Shown: piece after piece, positions 22,094-33,499 of the stretch
Layout of the letters: each line of letters starts with the position of its first letter
How positions within the stretch are numbered: the stretch's first letter is position 1
NCBI RefSeq assembly: GCF_022436675.1
Contig: NZ_JAKUJZ010000006.1
Location: forward strand, 239,546 to 303,545
Direction: 5' to 3'
From: Rheinheimera hassiensis
GTDB lineage: Bacteria > Pseudomonadota > Gammaproteobacteria > Enterobacterales > Alteromonadaceae
Length of the DNA stretch: 64,000 nucleotides
The notes under the pieces: generated by a model
The model's input: only the letters and a program-made list of their open reading frames with translations
Told to the model about the DNA's origin: nothing
Databases searched by the model: none
Made by a program: the position numbers and the translations under genes

Positions 22094-22918
22094 ATGTCAG
22101 AGTTAAAAAGCATTATCGAACAAGCATTTGAACAACGCGCCGATATTACCCCGACCAACGTCAGCACTGATGTAAAACACGCCGTTGACAGCGTGATCAG
22201 TATGCTGGACAACGGTAGCGCGCGGGTGGCAGAAAAAATTGCCGGTGAATGGGTGGTGCATCAGTGGCTAAAAAAGGCCGTATTGCTGTCGTTTCGTATC
22301 AACGACAACCAGGTAATGGACGGCGCCGAAAACCGCTTTTTTGATAAAGTAGCAATGAAATATGCCAGCTACACTGATGAGCAATTCCGTGCTGACGGTG
22401 TACGTGTAGTGCCACCGGCTGCGGTACGCCGCGGCAGCTATGTGGCAAAAAATGTGGTACTGATGCCCTCTTATGTGAATATTGGTGCCTATGTCGGCGA
22501 AGGCACTATGGTCGACACCTGGGCTACAGTAGGTAGCTGTGCACAAATTGGTAAAAACGTGCATCTATCCGGCGGCGTCGGCATTGGAGGCGTGTTAGAG
22601 CCGTTGCAGGCTAACCCGACCATTATTGAAGATAACTGCTTTATCGGCGCCCGCTCTGAAGTAGTTGAAGGCGTGATTGTTGAAGAAGGTGCAGTGCTGT
22701 CAATGGGTGTGTATATCAGCCAGAGCACGCGTATTTATGACCGTGAAACCGGCGAAATCAGCTATGGCCGGGTGCCTGCCGGTGCTGTGGTAGTGCCTGG
22801 GACTATCCCGGCAAAAGACGGCAGCCACAGCTTATATGCCGCTATTATTGTGAAAAAAGTCGATGCACAAACCCGCGCCAAAGTAGGCATTAACGCCCTG
22901 CTGCGCAGCATAGAATAA
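22094..22918 (+). CDS. dapD: 2,3,4,5-tetrahydropyridine-2,6-dicarboxylate N-succinyltransferase
   Basis: Succinylase step of the lysine and meso-diaminopimelate pathway. The 274-residue trimeric beta-helix enzyme contains [38 protein letters not shown] and [13 protein letters not shown], which are diagnostic. It is the last gene of map-glnD-dapD and is followed by a clear terminator. Confidence 0.97.
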   Translation: MSELKSIIEQAFEQRADITPTNVSTDVKHAVDSVISMLDNGSARVAEKIAGEWVVHQWLKKAVLLSFRINDNQVMDGAENRFFDKVAMKYASYTDEQFRADGVRVVPPAAVRRGSYVAKNVVLMPSYVNIGAYVGEGTMVDTWATVGSCAQIGKNVHLSGGVGIGGVLEPLQANPTIIEDNCFIGARSEVVEGVIVEEGAVLSMGVYISQSTRIYDRETGEISYGRVPAGAVVVPGTIPAKDGSHSLYAAIIVKKVDAQTRAKVGINALLRSIE

Positions 22919-22935
22919 CTTACGGTTACAAAAGC

Positions 22936-22965
22936 AAAACGGCAGGTTACTCCTGCCGTTTTTTA
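22936..22965 (+). terminator. Rho-independent terminator after dapD
   Basis: Perfect stem AAAACGGCAGG / CCTGCCGTTTT with a five-base loop and a run of T residues, 18 bp past the dapD stop. The A-rich left arm means it may also stop transcription from the opposite strand, where the next gene ends. Confidence 0.85.
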
Positions 22966-22981
22966 TTACGCTGCAACCGCT

Positions 22982-23176
22982 TTAGCCAATATACAGCAAC
23001 ACCGCGAAACTGACTAAACCCACAGCAGCAAACATACTGTACTCGAGGCGTTTTTCAAATTGCTTCTCTGAGCCCTCTGCAGCAGGTACCAACAAGGCCG
23101 AAATAAGACAGGTTAACCCTGCCAGTAAACACAGTGTGGTTACTCCAAATACCAATGCAGAACCTAACATCGCCAT
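22982..23176 (-). CDS. Small membrane protein of unknown function
   Basis: A 64-residue protein with two hydrophobic segments (about residues 5-30 and 45-63) joined by a charged loop containing AAEGSEKQFEKRLEYS. An AAGGGTG ribosome-binding site sits just upstream of the ATG, and the gene ends against the dapD terminator, both of which support a real gene. I do not recognise a named family. A second ATG two codons in (MLGSALV) could also be the start. Confidence 0.7.
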   Translation of the reverse strand: MAMLGSALVFGVTTLCLLAGLTCLISALLVPAAEGSEKQFEKRLEYSMFAAVGLVSFAVLLYIG

Positions 23177-23387
23177 ATATCACCCTTAGTTGCTGTTAAA
23201 ACCGGTTAAACCGCGCCGCGGCAAAAAAACTGCGCGCATTCTAGCATAAAAACCCCGCTGATATGCCAGCACTCTGTTAACAGCGTTATATTCTGTTACC
23301 AAAAAACCTGAGCTAATACAGCGGAATTTAAGCCTGACACCTTATACTGCCAGCATAGCTGTTACTGGTATTCTAGCTGAGGTTTTA

Positions 23388-24149
23388 ATGTACTACTTTT
23401 TTCGTGGTTTAACTTTGATCCATACCAAAGGTTTGAAGCGTTTTGTACTGATCCCACTGCTGATTAATCTGGTACTGTTTTCTTTAGCATTCTACATTTT
23501 ATTGCAGCAGGTCAGTGCTATGGTTGCGGCTGTGCAACAGTACCTGCCTGATTGGCTGCACTGGCTGGAATATCTGCTGATCCCGCTTGGGGTGATGTCG
23601 CTGGTAATAGGTCTGGCCTACAGCTTTACCATGGTAGCCAACTTTATCGCCGCGCCTTTTAATGGCCTGCTAAGCGAGAAAGTAGAAGCGCATTTATCTG
23701 GCCGGATAATACCTGACACTGGCCTGGCAGGTTTTGTTAAAGATATACCGCGGATGCTGGCACGCGAATGGCAAAAGTTTATTTACGCCCTGCCACGTGC
23801 AATAGTGTTGTTTGTGCTGTTTTTATTTTTGCCTCTGATTGGCCCGGTATTATGGTTTTTATTTACCAGCTGGTTACTGGCGATACAGTATGCCGATTAT
23901 CCATACGACAACCACAAAATTGATTTTCGTACTATGCGCGCACAATTACGCAGCCAGCCCGGCACCAGCTTCGCTTTTGGCGTTACAGTAAATATCGCCT
24001 GCATGATCCCGCTGTTTAACCTGTTTGTGATGCCCATTGCAGTATGCGGTGCCACGGCCATGTGGGTAGATAAACTGGCAGCACAAAACGACCCTGCACT
24101 GAAAGCACCGGGCGCTAAAGCCTATAACAAGCTGGATAAGTACTGTTAA
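23388..24149 (+). CDS. cysZ: Sulfate transporter CysZ
   Basis: Inner-membrane sulfate permease feeding cysteine synthesis. The 253-residue protein begins with GLTLIHTKGLKRFVLIPLLIN and contains NFIAAPFNGLLSEKVE and the C-terminal MCIPL-like segment (here ACMIPLFNLFVMPIAVCGATAMW as a membrane stretch), all typical of CysZ/EI24. It stands alone rather than with cysK as in enterobacteria. No CysB site could be defined in the 210 bp upstream. Confidence 0.93.
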   Translation: MYYFFRGLTLIHTKGLKRFVLIPLLINLVLFSLAFYILLQQVSAMVAAVQQYLPDWLHWLEYLLIPLGVMSLVIGLAYSFTMVANFIAAPFNGLLSEKVEAHLSGRIIPDTGLAGFVKDIPRMLAREWQKFIYALPRAIVLFVLFLFLPLIGPVLWFLFTSWLLAIQYADYPYDNHKIDFRTMRAQLRSQPGTSFAFGVTVNIACMIPLFNLFVMPIAVCGATAMWVDKLAAQNDPALKAPGAKAYNKLDKYC

Positions 24150-24207
24150 GTACTGCAACCCACAGCTGGCACATCGATAACTGCCAGCTAAAAGCCATAT
24201 TAACGTC

Positions 24208-24255
24208 TTGACACCTATACGGCTAAACATCATTATGGCTATAAATTAAGCCATA
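24208..24255 (+). promoter_or_regulatory. gdhA promoter overlapped by a palindromic operator
   Basis: A perfect -35 TTGACA (24208-24213), a 17 bp spacer and a -10 CATTAT (24231-24236) place the start near 24243. A perfect seven-base inverted repeat, TATGGCT-N8-AGCCATA (24234-24255), covers the -10 end and the start site, where a bound protein would block RNA polymerase. The binding protein is unknown. Confidence 0.55.
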
Positions 24256-24267
24256 GTCGAAATCATT

Positions 24268-25620
24268 ATGACCTATATACACGACACCATTGTTAAGCTG
24301 CAGCACAGTAGCCCTGCCCAAGCAGAGTTTTATCAGGCGGTAGAAGAAGTGTTGGATTCCTTAACAGCCATACTGGAGCATGCGCCTAAGTATCGCCAAC
24401 AGGCTATTATTGAGCGTATGGTTGAGCCAGAACGGCAAATTATGTTTCGTGTACCCTGGGTAGACGATAATGGCCAGGTCCAGGTTAACAAAGGCTATCG
24501 TGTTGAGTTTAACTCAGCGCTGGGACCATACAAAGGCGGGTTGCGCTTTCATCCGTCGGTCAATGCAAGCATTATTAAATTTCTTGGTTTTGAGCAGGTA
24601 TTTAAAAATGCTCTGACAGGTTTACCGATTGGCGGTGCAAAAGGAGGAGCCAATTTTGACCCTAAAGGTAGATCAGATGGCGAAATCATGCGTTTTTGCC
24701 AATCGTATATTAACGAATTGTATCGCCATATAGGCCCAACCACCGATGTGCCTGCAGGTGATATTGGCGTTGGCGCCCGCGAAATAGGTTACATGTTTGG
24801 CCAATATAAAAAGCTGGTTAACCGCTTTGACGGCGTTTTTACCGGTAAAAGTATTTTATGGGGCGGCTCACTGGGCCGTAAAGAAGCGACCGGTTATGGT
24901 TGTGTATATTTTGCCAGCTATATGCTGGCAGACCGCAAACAGGAACTTGCAGGTAAAACGTGTCTGGTATCGGGCTCCGGCAATGTGGCTATTTACACCA
25001 TAGAAAAACTACACCAACTAGGCGCAACTGCCATCACCTGCTCTGACTCTGCCGGTACGCTTTATCATGCCGAAGGCATTAATTTAGCCACCCTGAAACA
25101 AATTAAAGAACGCGAGCAAGGCAGGCTAACAAGCTATCTGCAACACCATCCGGAAGCAGTGTATATCCCCTGCAGTGACTATCCAGCAGATGGCCATGCC
25201 GTATGGCGTTATAAAGCCGATTTGGCTTTCCCATGTGCCACGCAGAATGAATTAACCCAGGCCGATGCCGAAGCACTGGTTGCTAATGGCTGTTTAGCCG
25301 TTTCCGAGGGCGCCAACATGCCGTCAACTCAAGATGCAGTAGCAATATTTTTACGCCACGGGTTAGCCTATGGCCCAGGTAAAGCCGCTAATGCCGGCGG
25401 TGTCGCCACCAGCCAGCTGGAAATGGCACAAAACGCCAGCATGCTAAGCTGGAGCTTTCAGGAGGTCGATGAAAAGCTGCAGCTGATTATGCGCAATATT
25501 TATACGCGCGCCCGTGATACAGCGGCCGAGTTTGGTGAGCCGGGCAATCTGGTACTCGGTGCCAATATTGCCGGCTTTCGCCGCGTTGCCGATGCAATGA
25601 TTGAGCAAGGAATCGTTTAA
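24268..25620 (+). CDS. gdhA: NADP-specific glutamate dehydrogenase
   Basis: Makes glutamate from 2-oxoglutarate and ammonia. The 450-residue hexameric-type enzyme contains KGGLRFHPSVN, the active-site segment LPIGGAKGGANFDPKG, and a nucleotide-binding SGSGNVA near the middle. The length matches GDH of the NADP class (about 447). It has a strong promoter with an overlapping palindrome but a weak ribosome-binding site. It ends 20 bp from the converging yqcA gene. Confidence 0.96.
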   Translation: MTYIHDTIVKLQHSSPAQAEFYQAVEEVLDSLTAILEHAPKYRQQAIIERMVEPERQIMFRVPWVDDNGQVQVNKGYRVEFNSALGPYKGGLRFHPSVNASIIKFLGFEQVFKNALTGLPIGGAKGGANFDPKGRSDGEIMRFCQSYINELYRHIGPTTDVPAGDIGVGAREIGYMFGQYKKLVNRFDGVFTGKSILWGGSLGRKEATGYGCVYFASYMLADRKQELAGKTCLVSGSGNVAIYTIEKLHQLGATAITCSDSAGTLYHAEGINLATLKQIKEREQGRLTSYLQHHPEAVYIPCSDYPADGHAVWRYKADLAFPCATQNELTQADAEALVANGCLAVSEGANMPSTQDAVAIFLRHGLAYGPGKAANAGGVATSQLEMAQNASMLSWSFQEVDEKLQLIMRNIYTRARDTAAEFGEPGNLVLGANIAGFRRVADAMIEQGIV

Positions 25621-25640
25621 CGGGCCACGCAGTTACAACT

Positions 25641-26099
25641 CTAATTAGCCGGGACAAGCTTCGTCAATTGCTGTTGCAACCACGGCAAGGCAATACTTTC
25701 CGGCTCCAACGTTTCACCGGCGTCAATGCGTAGCATTGGCGCCAGTTCCGTGCCCTGAATTTCCAGCAACAGCTCGCGGAACTTCTCCCCGGCAGCACAA
25801 AAGGTGTCGTAACTGCTGTCACCCAGCGCGATAACCGCAAACTTTTTACCGGTTAACAGTGGAAAACGGTTTTGTACATCCAGGTAAAACGGGAATACAT
25901 TATCAGGTATATCACCCTGGCCGGTGGTGGAGCTTACCACCAGCCAGATATCGGCATTAAAGCTCAGCACGTCATCCAGTTTAGCTTCATCATACAGCGC
26001 TACCTCATGCCCCAGGCCGGTTAATAACGGCAGAGCTTCTTCAGCAACATATTGGGCGGCGCCATAGACGGTACCAACTATCAGGGCTATTTTGGCCAT
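25641..26099 (-). CDS. yqcA: Flavodoxin, YqcA/MioC type
   Basis: Short-chain flavodoxin of 152 residues. The FMN phosphate loop is VGTVYGAA near the start, and SSTTGQGDIP and ALGDSSYDTFC are the isoalloxazine-binding loops. The order yqcC-truC-yqcA is the same as in Escherichia coli, which favours YqcA over MioC. The start overlaps the end of truC by 13 bp. The electron partner is not known. Confidence 0.88.
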   Translation of the reverse strand: MAKIALIVGTVYGAAQYVAEEALPLLTGLGHEVALYDEAKLDDVLSFNADIWLVVSSTTGQGDIPDNVFPFYLDVQNRFPLLTGKKFAVIALGDSSYDTFCAAGEKFRELLLEIQGTELAPMLRIDAGETLEPESIALPWLQQQLTKLVPAN

Positions 26100-26893
26100 T
26101 TTTCCTCCATAAAAAGCTCAGCAAATTGTTGCTGATAATAAGCTTCATCTACCGGCCAGCCAAATTGGCTAAACAACGGTTCAAGCTCGTTAAGACCAGC
26201 GCTAAACTGCAAAGTTTCCCCCGTGACCGGGTGCGGCAACTGCAGCTGCTTGGCAATTAGTATTAACCGGCGGCAATTAAAGTGCTGTTTAAACAGCGCA
26301 TTATGCTTACCGTCACCATGGCTGGTGTCACCGACTATCGGATAACGTAAATGTGCCAGATGGCGGCGAAGCTGGTGTTTACGCCCGGTTAAGGGTTGCA
26401 GTGCCACTAACGAGTAACGCGCAGCAGGGTATTTACTTACCGGTATTGGCAGTTCTACCTGTTGTAATGGCTGATAACGGCTAATAGCCTGCTGCGGCGC
26501 TTTATCATCACGGCTGAATTTGTCGGCAATTTTATCCAGTTCTTCTTTGAGCGGATAATCCAGCTCACCACCCCGCGGTAAAAAACCGCGCACCACTGCC
26601 AGATAATACTTACGCCACAGCTGTTTTTCCTGCTGCGCGCCCAAAAGGCGAGCAACCTCGCCGGATAAGGCAAACACCAACACGCCGGACGTGGGCCGGT
26701 CTAACCGGTGCACCGGAAACACATGTTGGCCAATCTGATCGCGCAGTGTTTGCATAACAAATACTGTTTCGTGTTTATCAAGAAATGAGCGATGCACCAG
26801 CATGCCACTGGGTTTATCTATCGCTACTATATGCTCGTCCTGATACAGAATACGCAGTGGTGCATTTAGCACAAAAGGCTCGGCTGAACTCAT
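26087..26893 (-). CDS. truC: tRNA pseudouridine(65) synthase TruC
   Basis: Isomerises U65 in the acceptor-T arm junction of some tRNAs. The 268-residue RluA-family protein has the catalytic motif HRLDRPTSGVLVFAL with its aspartate, and LTGRKHQLRRHLAHL plus PIVGDTSHG downstream. It overlaps yqcC by four bases and yqcA by 13, so the three are likely one transcript. Confidence 0.93.
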   Translation of the reverse strand: MSSAEPFVLNAPLRILYQDEHIVAIDKPSGMLVHRSFLDKHETVFVMQTLRDQIGQHVFPVHRLDRPTSGVLVFALSGEVARLLGAQQEKQLWRKYYLAVVRGFLPRGGELDYPLKEELDKIADKFSRDDKAPQQAISRYQPLQQVELPIPVSKYPAARYSLVALQPLTGRKHQLRRHLAHLRYPIVGDTSHGDGKHNALFKQHFNCRRLILIAKQLQLPHPVTGETLQFSAGLNELEPLFSQFGWPVDEAYYQQQFAELFMEEKWPK

Positions 26894-27210
26894 GCCGCAC
26901 CCGACAAGGTACTATCTATACGTGCAATAATACTAAGTAATGGCGTCACACGTACGCCATGTGTTTTAAACGCCTCGGTTGCAACCGGCAGCATACTGAT
27001 TTTGTTGGGTAAGGCTAACCTGGCATCCAGCAATGCCTGCATCCGCGGTAAAAAGATAAATTGTAGCCACTGTTCAAGCGCCATAGTGTCGTAACAAAAC
27101 GGTACTGTACTGGCCATGGCAGCCGGTTGCGGCGGTACTGCGCTCCAAAGCTGTTGCTGTTTCAGCTCGCTTTCCAGCTCAATAAGCAGGGTTTTAACCA
27201 CGTCGGACAT
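26890..27210 (-). CDS. yqcC: YqcC family protein (DUF446)
   Basis: A 106-residue protein of the YqcC family, function unknown. Recognisable segments are PFCYDTMALEQWLQFIFLPRMQ and a KISMLPVATEAFK-type C terminus. An in-frame ATG at 27243 would add 11 residues; the ATG at 27210 has GAGG six bases upstream and is preferred. Conserved linkage to truC and yqcA suggests a related role, but none is established. Confidence 0.88.
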   Translation of the reverse strand: MSDVVKTLLIELESELKQQQLWSAVPPQPAAMASTVPFCYDTMALEQWLQFIFLPRMQALLDARLALPNKISMLPVATEAFKTHGVRVTPLLSIIARIDSTLSGAA

Positions 27211-27319
27211 AACTACCTCATAATAAGCGGCACAGTTTAACATAAGCTAAAGCTGCAGCCAGCCCTTGTAAAAAGCGTAGTTAATCAGCATTATCTGCCA
27301 ATACTTTCGGGAGTTAGCT

Positions 27320-27619
27320 ATGGGTCCAGTATTACTACTGTTGATAATCAGCAGTATCTGTTATGCCTTCTGGTTGCAACGCAAACAAGATGAACGCGCA
27401 GTGGTAGTGGCGCGCCAGCTTTGTCAGCAGCAGCAACTACAAATGCTTGACTGTGGCCGCAGTGGCCATAGTTTTCGTAAGATAAATGGCCGTTTACGCT
27501 TTATTACCTCGTATCAGGTAGATTTCAGCGGTGACGGCGAAAGCCGTTATCAGGCAGAATTATTGCTTAGCGGCATGAGGCTGGCCGAGTTCAACCTGCC
27601 AGCTTACCGCATTAATTAG
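27320..27619 (+). CDS. DUF3301 domain protein
   Basis: A 99-residue protein with one N-terminal membrane segment (residues about 3-16) followed by WLQRKQDERAVVVARQLC and a short beta-rich domain ending FNLPAYR. This matches the DUF3301 family found next to truC and yqcC in many gammaproteobacteria. It diverges from yqcC with a 109 bp gap. The function is unknown. Confidence 0.8.
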   Translation: MGPVLLLLIISSICYAFWLQRKQDERAVVVARQLCQQQQLQMLDCGRSGHSFRKINGRLRFITSYQVDFSGDGESRYQAELLLSGMRLAEFNLPAYRIN

Positions 27620-27659
27620 CCGATCAACTTGCTTTTAGCTGTATCCAAAATAGTAAGGT

Positions 27660-28301
27660 TTATTGCTGCCGGGAACGGAACATCAGCGTGCCACTAACGG
27701 AATTAAACGCCAGTTCGGTCACCGGCTGATATTTATCATCAGCAAAAAACGCTTTATATTTATCCAGCGTAACAAAGACACCAATGCCGGCAGATTGTTG
27801 ATCTTTATCAACTATAGAATCCACCGCATGAATAAGGTAATGGCCCAACCCCAAATGTTGCTGCTTGGGGGCAACGGCAATGAACGCCAGCATATGGTAG
27901 CGCTCTGCCGGCATGGCAGCATGAATTTTTTGCTCTTTCTCCAGCAATTGTTTGGTGGAAACATAGCCGGCTGTCAGCAACATTTTAAGCCGCCAGTGCC
28001 ACAACCGGCTGGCGCCAATACCTGAGTCTGGCGTAATAACACAGGCCACCCCCAGCAACTGCTCAGCAGAAAACAAACCAATTATTGGCTGCTTTGCCTG
28101 CCAAAAGGTATTTAACTCTTCGCGTATAGCTGCGCGCAGCCGTTGCTCATAATCTGTTTTATCGACGCGAAAAATTTCCATAAACAGCGGATCATCATGA
28201 TAAGACTGATACAGCAACGATGCTGCCAGTTTTAATTCATCTGCACTAAGTAAAATTGCTTTTAACCGGTCCAACTCTACGGTGTTCAGTTCAGCTAACA
28301 T
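27660..28301 (-). CDS. GNAT-fold N-acetyltransferase-like protein
   Basis: A 213-residue protein. The central part IAVAPKQQHLGLGHYLI resembles motif A of GNAT acetyltransferases, which binds acetyl-CoA (pattern V.P..Q..G.G..L), followed by a GIGVFVTLDKYKAFF segment. The start at 28301 has GGGGA upstream; an upstream in-frame ATG at 28364 lacks such a site. It converges on the DUF3301 gene with a 40 bp gap. The substrate cannot be told from sequence. Confidence 0.75.
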   Translation of the reverse strand: MLAELNTVELDRLKAILLSADELKLAASLLYQSYHDDPLFMEIFRVDKTDYEQRLRAAIREELNTFWQAKQPIIGLFSAEQLLGVACVITPDSGIGASRLWHWRLKMLLTAGYVSTKQLLEKEQKIHAAMPAERYHMLAFIAVAPKQQHLGLGHYLIHAVDSIVDKDQQSAGIGVFVTLDKYKAFFADDKYQPVTELAFNSVSGTLMFRSRQQ

Positions 28302-28468
28302 ACATTCCCCGCCTGTTATTGTTGTTTTTTTATCCACAATAGCAGCAAGGCTTTGTATTGCCAAGCAGCGGTTTTACAGCATAACCGCTTTGCAGCAAAA
28401 CCACTGGATAGCAAAAGATTATGCAGCTAGCTATGCTGTAATAACCGCAGAATACACAAGGATAAGTT

Positions 28469-28696
28469 ATGGATATGTCACAACATGATTTGCACACCTT
28501 ATTTTCCCAACTGGGATTAGACAATGATGAACAGGCTATACGGCAGTTTGTCAGCCAACATAAACTGCCTGCTAATACGGCAATACAAGATGCGCCATTC
28601 TGGAATCAGGCTCAAGCCAGCTTTTTGCGCGAGTCGCTTAAACAAGACGCCGAGTGGTGCGAAATTATTGACGAGCTAAATACCTTACTACATTAA
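28469..28696 (+). CDS. DUF2789 family protein
   Basis: A 75-residue soluble protein matching DUF2789 over its whole length (LFSQLGLDNDEQAIRQFV, then DAPFWNQAQASFLRESLKQD). AAGGAT lies about seven bases upstream. The function of the family is unknown. It converges on eno, with a strong two-way terminator between. Confidence 0.88.
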   Translation: MDMSQHDLHTLFSQLGLDNDEQAIRQFVSQHKLPANTAIQDAPFWNQAQASFLRESLKQDAEWCEIIDELNTLLH

Positions 28697-28730
28697 CGCC
28701 GCATGATAACTGCAGCGTGGCTGTATCGCA

Positions 28731-28768
28731 GACAAAACAAAGCCACCTAGCGGTGGCTTTGTTTTGTC
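28731..28768. terminator. Bidirectional terminator between DUF2789 and eno
   Basis: A perfect 17-base-pair inverted repeat (GACAAAACAAAGCCACC at 28731-28747, its complement at 28752-28768) with a four-base loop. The A/T-rich outer arms supply a T-rich tail in both directions, serving two converging genes. Confidence 0.85.
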
Positions 28769-28806
28769 TGATAACAGGGTAACAGTCAGTGCTTACCTGG
28801 CAGTAA

Positions 28807-30102
<1,296 letters not shown>

Positions 30103-30124
30103 TTAAATCCCCTGTTCTAAAACG

Positions 30125-30151
30125 AAAAAGCCGTGTTAATTGACACGGCTT
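30125..30151 (-). terminator. Terminator between pyrG and eno
   Basis: Minus-strand hairpin AAGCCGTGT / ACACGGCTT with a six-base loop, followed by a U run (the A stretch at 30125-30129). It lies between pyrG and eno on the same strand, so it probably reduces readthrough from pyrG into eno. Confidence 0.7.
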
Positions 30152-30159
30152 AGCACAAG

Positions 30160-32265
<2,106 letters not shown>

Positions 32266-32646
32266 ATGCAAATTCAAGTTCACACAGACCGCCATATTCA
32301 GTCAGACGAGCGCTTAGCTGAATTTATCCGCGATACACTGCAAACTAAACTGAGCCGTTTTGTCGATCATCTGACTCGGATTGAAGTGCACTTAAGTGAC
32401 GAAAACGGCAATACCAAGCACGATGGTAATGATAAACGTTGCCTGCTGGAAGCTCGTCCTGAAGGGTTGGAGCCAGTGGCGATTACAGAACATGCCGCTA
32501 CTGTGGGCCAAGCAGTAACCGGTGCCGCAGATAAAATGCAGCGTAAACTCAGCTCATTGGTCGGCAAGTTACGCGACAAACACGCCCGCTCTGGCAAAGC
32601 TGACTTTACCGAGTCTGACGCGGTGGAACCTGACGAAGTAAATTAA
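32266..32646 (+). CDS. Ribosome hibernation factor of the HPF/RaiA family
   Basis: A 126-residue ribosome-associated protein. The MQIQVHTDRHIQSDERLAEF start and the RIEVHLSDENGNT, CLLEARPEGL and ADKMQRKLSS segments match the HPF/YfiA fold that binds the decoding region of idle ribosomes. It is longer than short HPF (about 95) but lacks the dimerisation domain of long HPF. AGGAGT precedes the ATG. relA, the ppGpp synthetase, is close by. Confidence 0.85.
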   Translation: MQIQVHTDRHIQSDERLAEFIRDTLQTKLSRFVDHLTRIEVHLSDENGNTKHDGNDKRCLLEARPEGLEPVAITEHAATVGQAVTGAADKMQRKLSSLVGKLRDKHARSGKADFTESDAVEPDEVN

Positions 32647-32657
32647 TTATTGGAAAA

Positions 32658-32692
32658 TAATGCGTAGCCATATATTTATCGGCTACGCATTA
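32658..32692. terminator. Terminator between converging hpf and mazG
   Basis: A perfect 12-base inverted repeat (TAATGCGTAGCC at 32658-32669 with its complement at 32681-32692), loop 11. On the minus strand it is followed by TTTTCC just after mazG; on the plus strand the T tail is weaker. Confidence 0.6.
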
Positions 32693-32693
32693 C

Positions 32694-33467
32694 TTATTCG
32701 TTGCTCTTCACTTTCTGCCACAACGCTTCCATCTCATCTAAGTTTGATTGCTCGGGGCTTTTACCCTGCACTGCAAGCGCCTGCTCTACCGCGCGAAAGC
32801 GGCGTTCAAATTTGCTGTTGGCGGCACGCAGCACTGCTTCAGGGTCAAGTTTATGTTTACGCACTACGTTAACCAGTGCGAACATTAAATCACCCAGCTC
32901 TTCGCTCAGTTCAGCGCTACCCACTTCGGTTTGCTCTACTTCAAGGATTTCTTCTTTTACTTTATCCCAGCAGCCTTCAACATTGGGCCAGTCAAAACCA
33001 ACATTAGCACAGCGTTTTTGCAGCTTGTAAGCCCGGCTTAATGCCGGCATCGCCTGCGGAACATTATCCAACACACTGTGCTGGCCGTTATCTTTACGCT
33101 CATTACTTTTTAGTGCTTCCCAGTTTCTAAGTACAGTGTCAGCATCTTCTGCAGTCACATCGCTGAAAATATGCGGGTGGCGCCGCTCCAGTTTGTCACA
33201 AATAGCCGCAACGCAATCATCAAAGCCAAACCGGCCTTCTTCTTTGGCTATCTGGGCGTAAAACACCACCTGAAACAGTAAATCACCCAACTCGTCTTTT
33301 AACTCGTCAAAGCTCTCACGCGCTATGGCGTCGGCTACTTCATAGGCCTCTTCCAGGGTATACGGCACTATAGTGGCGTAGCTTTGTTTTAAATCCCACG
33401 GGCAACCGCTTTGCGGGTCGCGCAAGCGGCTCATAATGCCCAGCAGGCGGGTAATATTATCTGACAC
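32694..33467 (-). CDS. mazG: Nucleoside triphosphate pyrophosphohydrolase MazG
   Basis: Hydrolyses NTPs to NMP and pyrophosphate; in Escherichia coli it also lowers ppGpp. The 257 residues hold two MazG repeats with EExxE-type metal motifs: LEEAYEVADAI with DELGDLLFQVVF, then EEILEVEQ with EELGDLMFALVN. The start is GTG with GAGAG upstream; no ATG fits better. It lies 32 bp after relA, the conserved order. Confidence 0.95.
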   Translation of the reverse strand: MSDNITRLLGIMSRLRDPQSGCPWDLKQSYATIVPYTLEEAYEVADAIARESFDELKDELGDLLFQVVFYAQIAKEEGRFGFDDCVAAICDKLERRHPHIFSDVTAEDADTVLRNWEALKSNERKDNGQHSVLDNVPQAMPALSRAYKLQKRCANVGFDWPNVEGCWDKVKEEILEVEQTEVGSAELSEELGDLMFALVNVVRKHKLDPEAVLRAANSKFERRFRAVEQALAVQGKSPEQSNLDEMEALWQKVKSNE

Positions 33468-33499
33468 ACTACTCTCTTTATATTTTTTACTGCTACGGA

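Noticed and set aside
28365-28450. Short repeated CAGCATAACCGC-like pieces before DUF2789
   Set aside because: Pieces are short and imperfect and do not match the GGA-loop repeat family; no clear structure.
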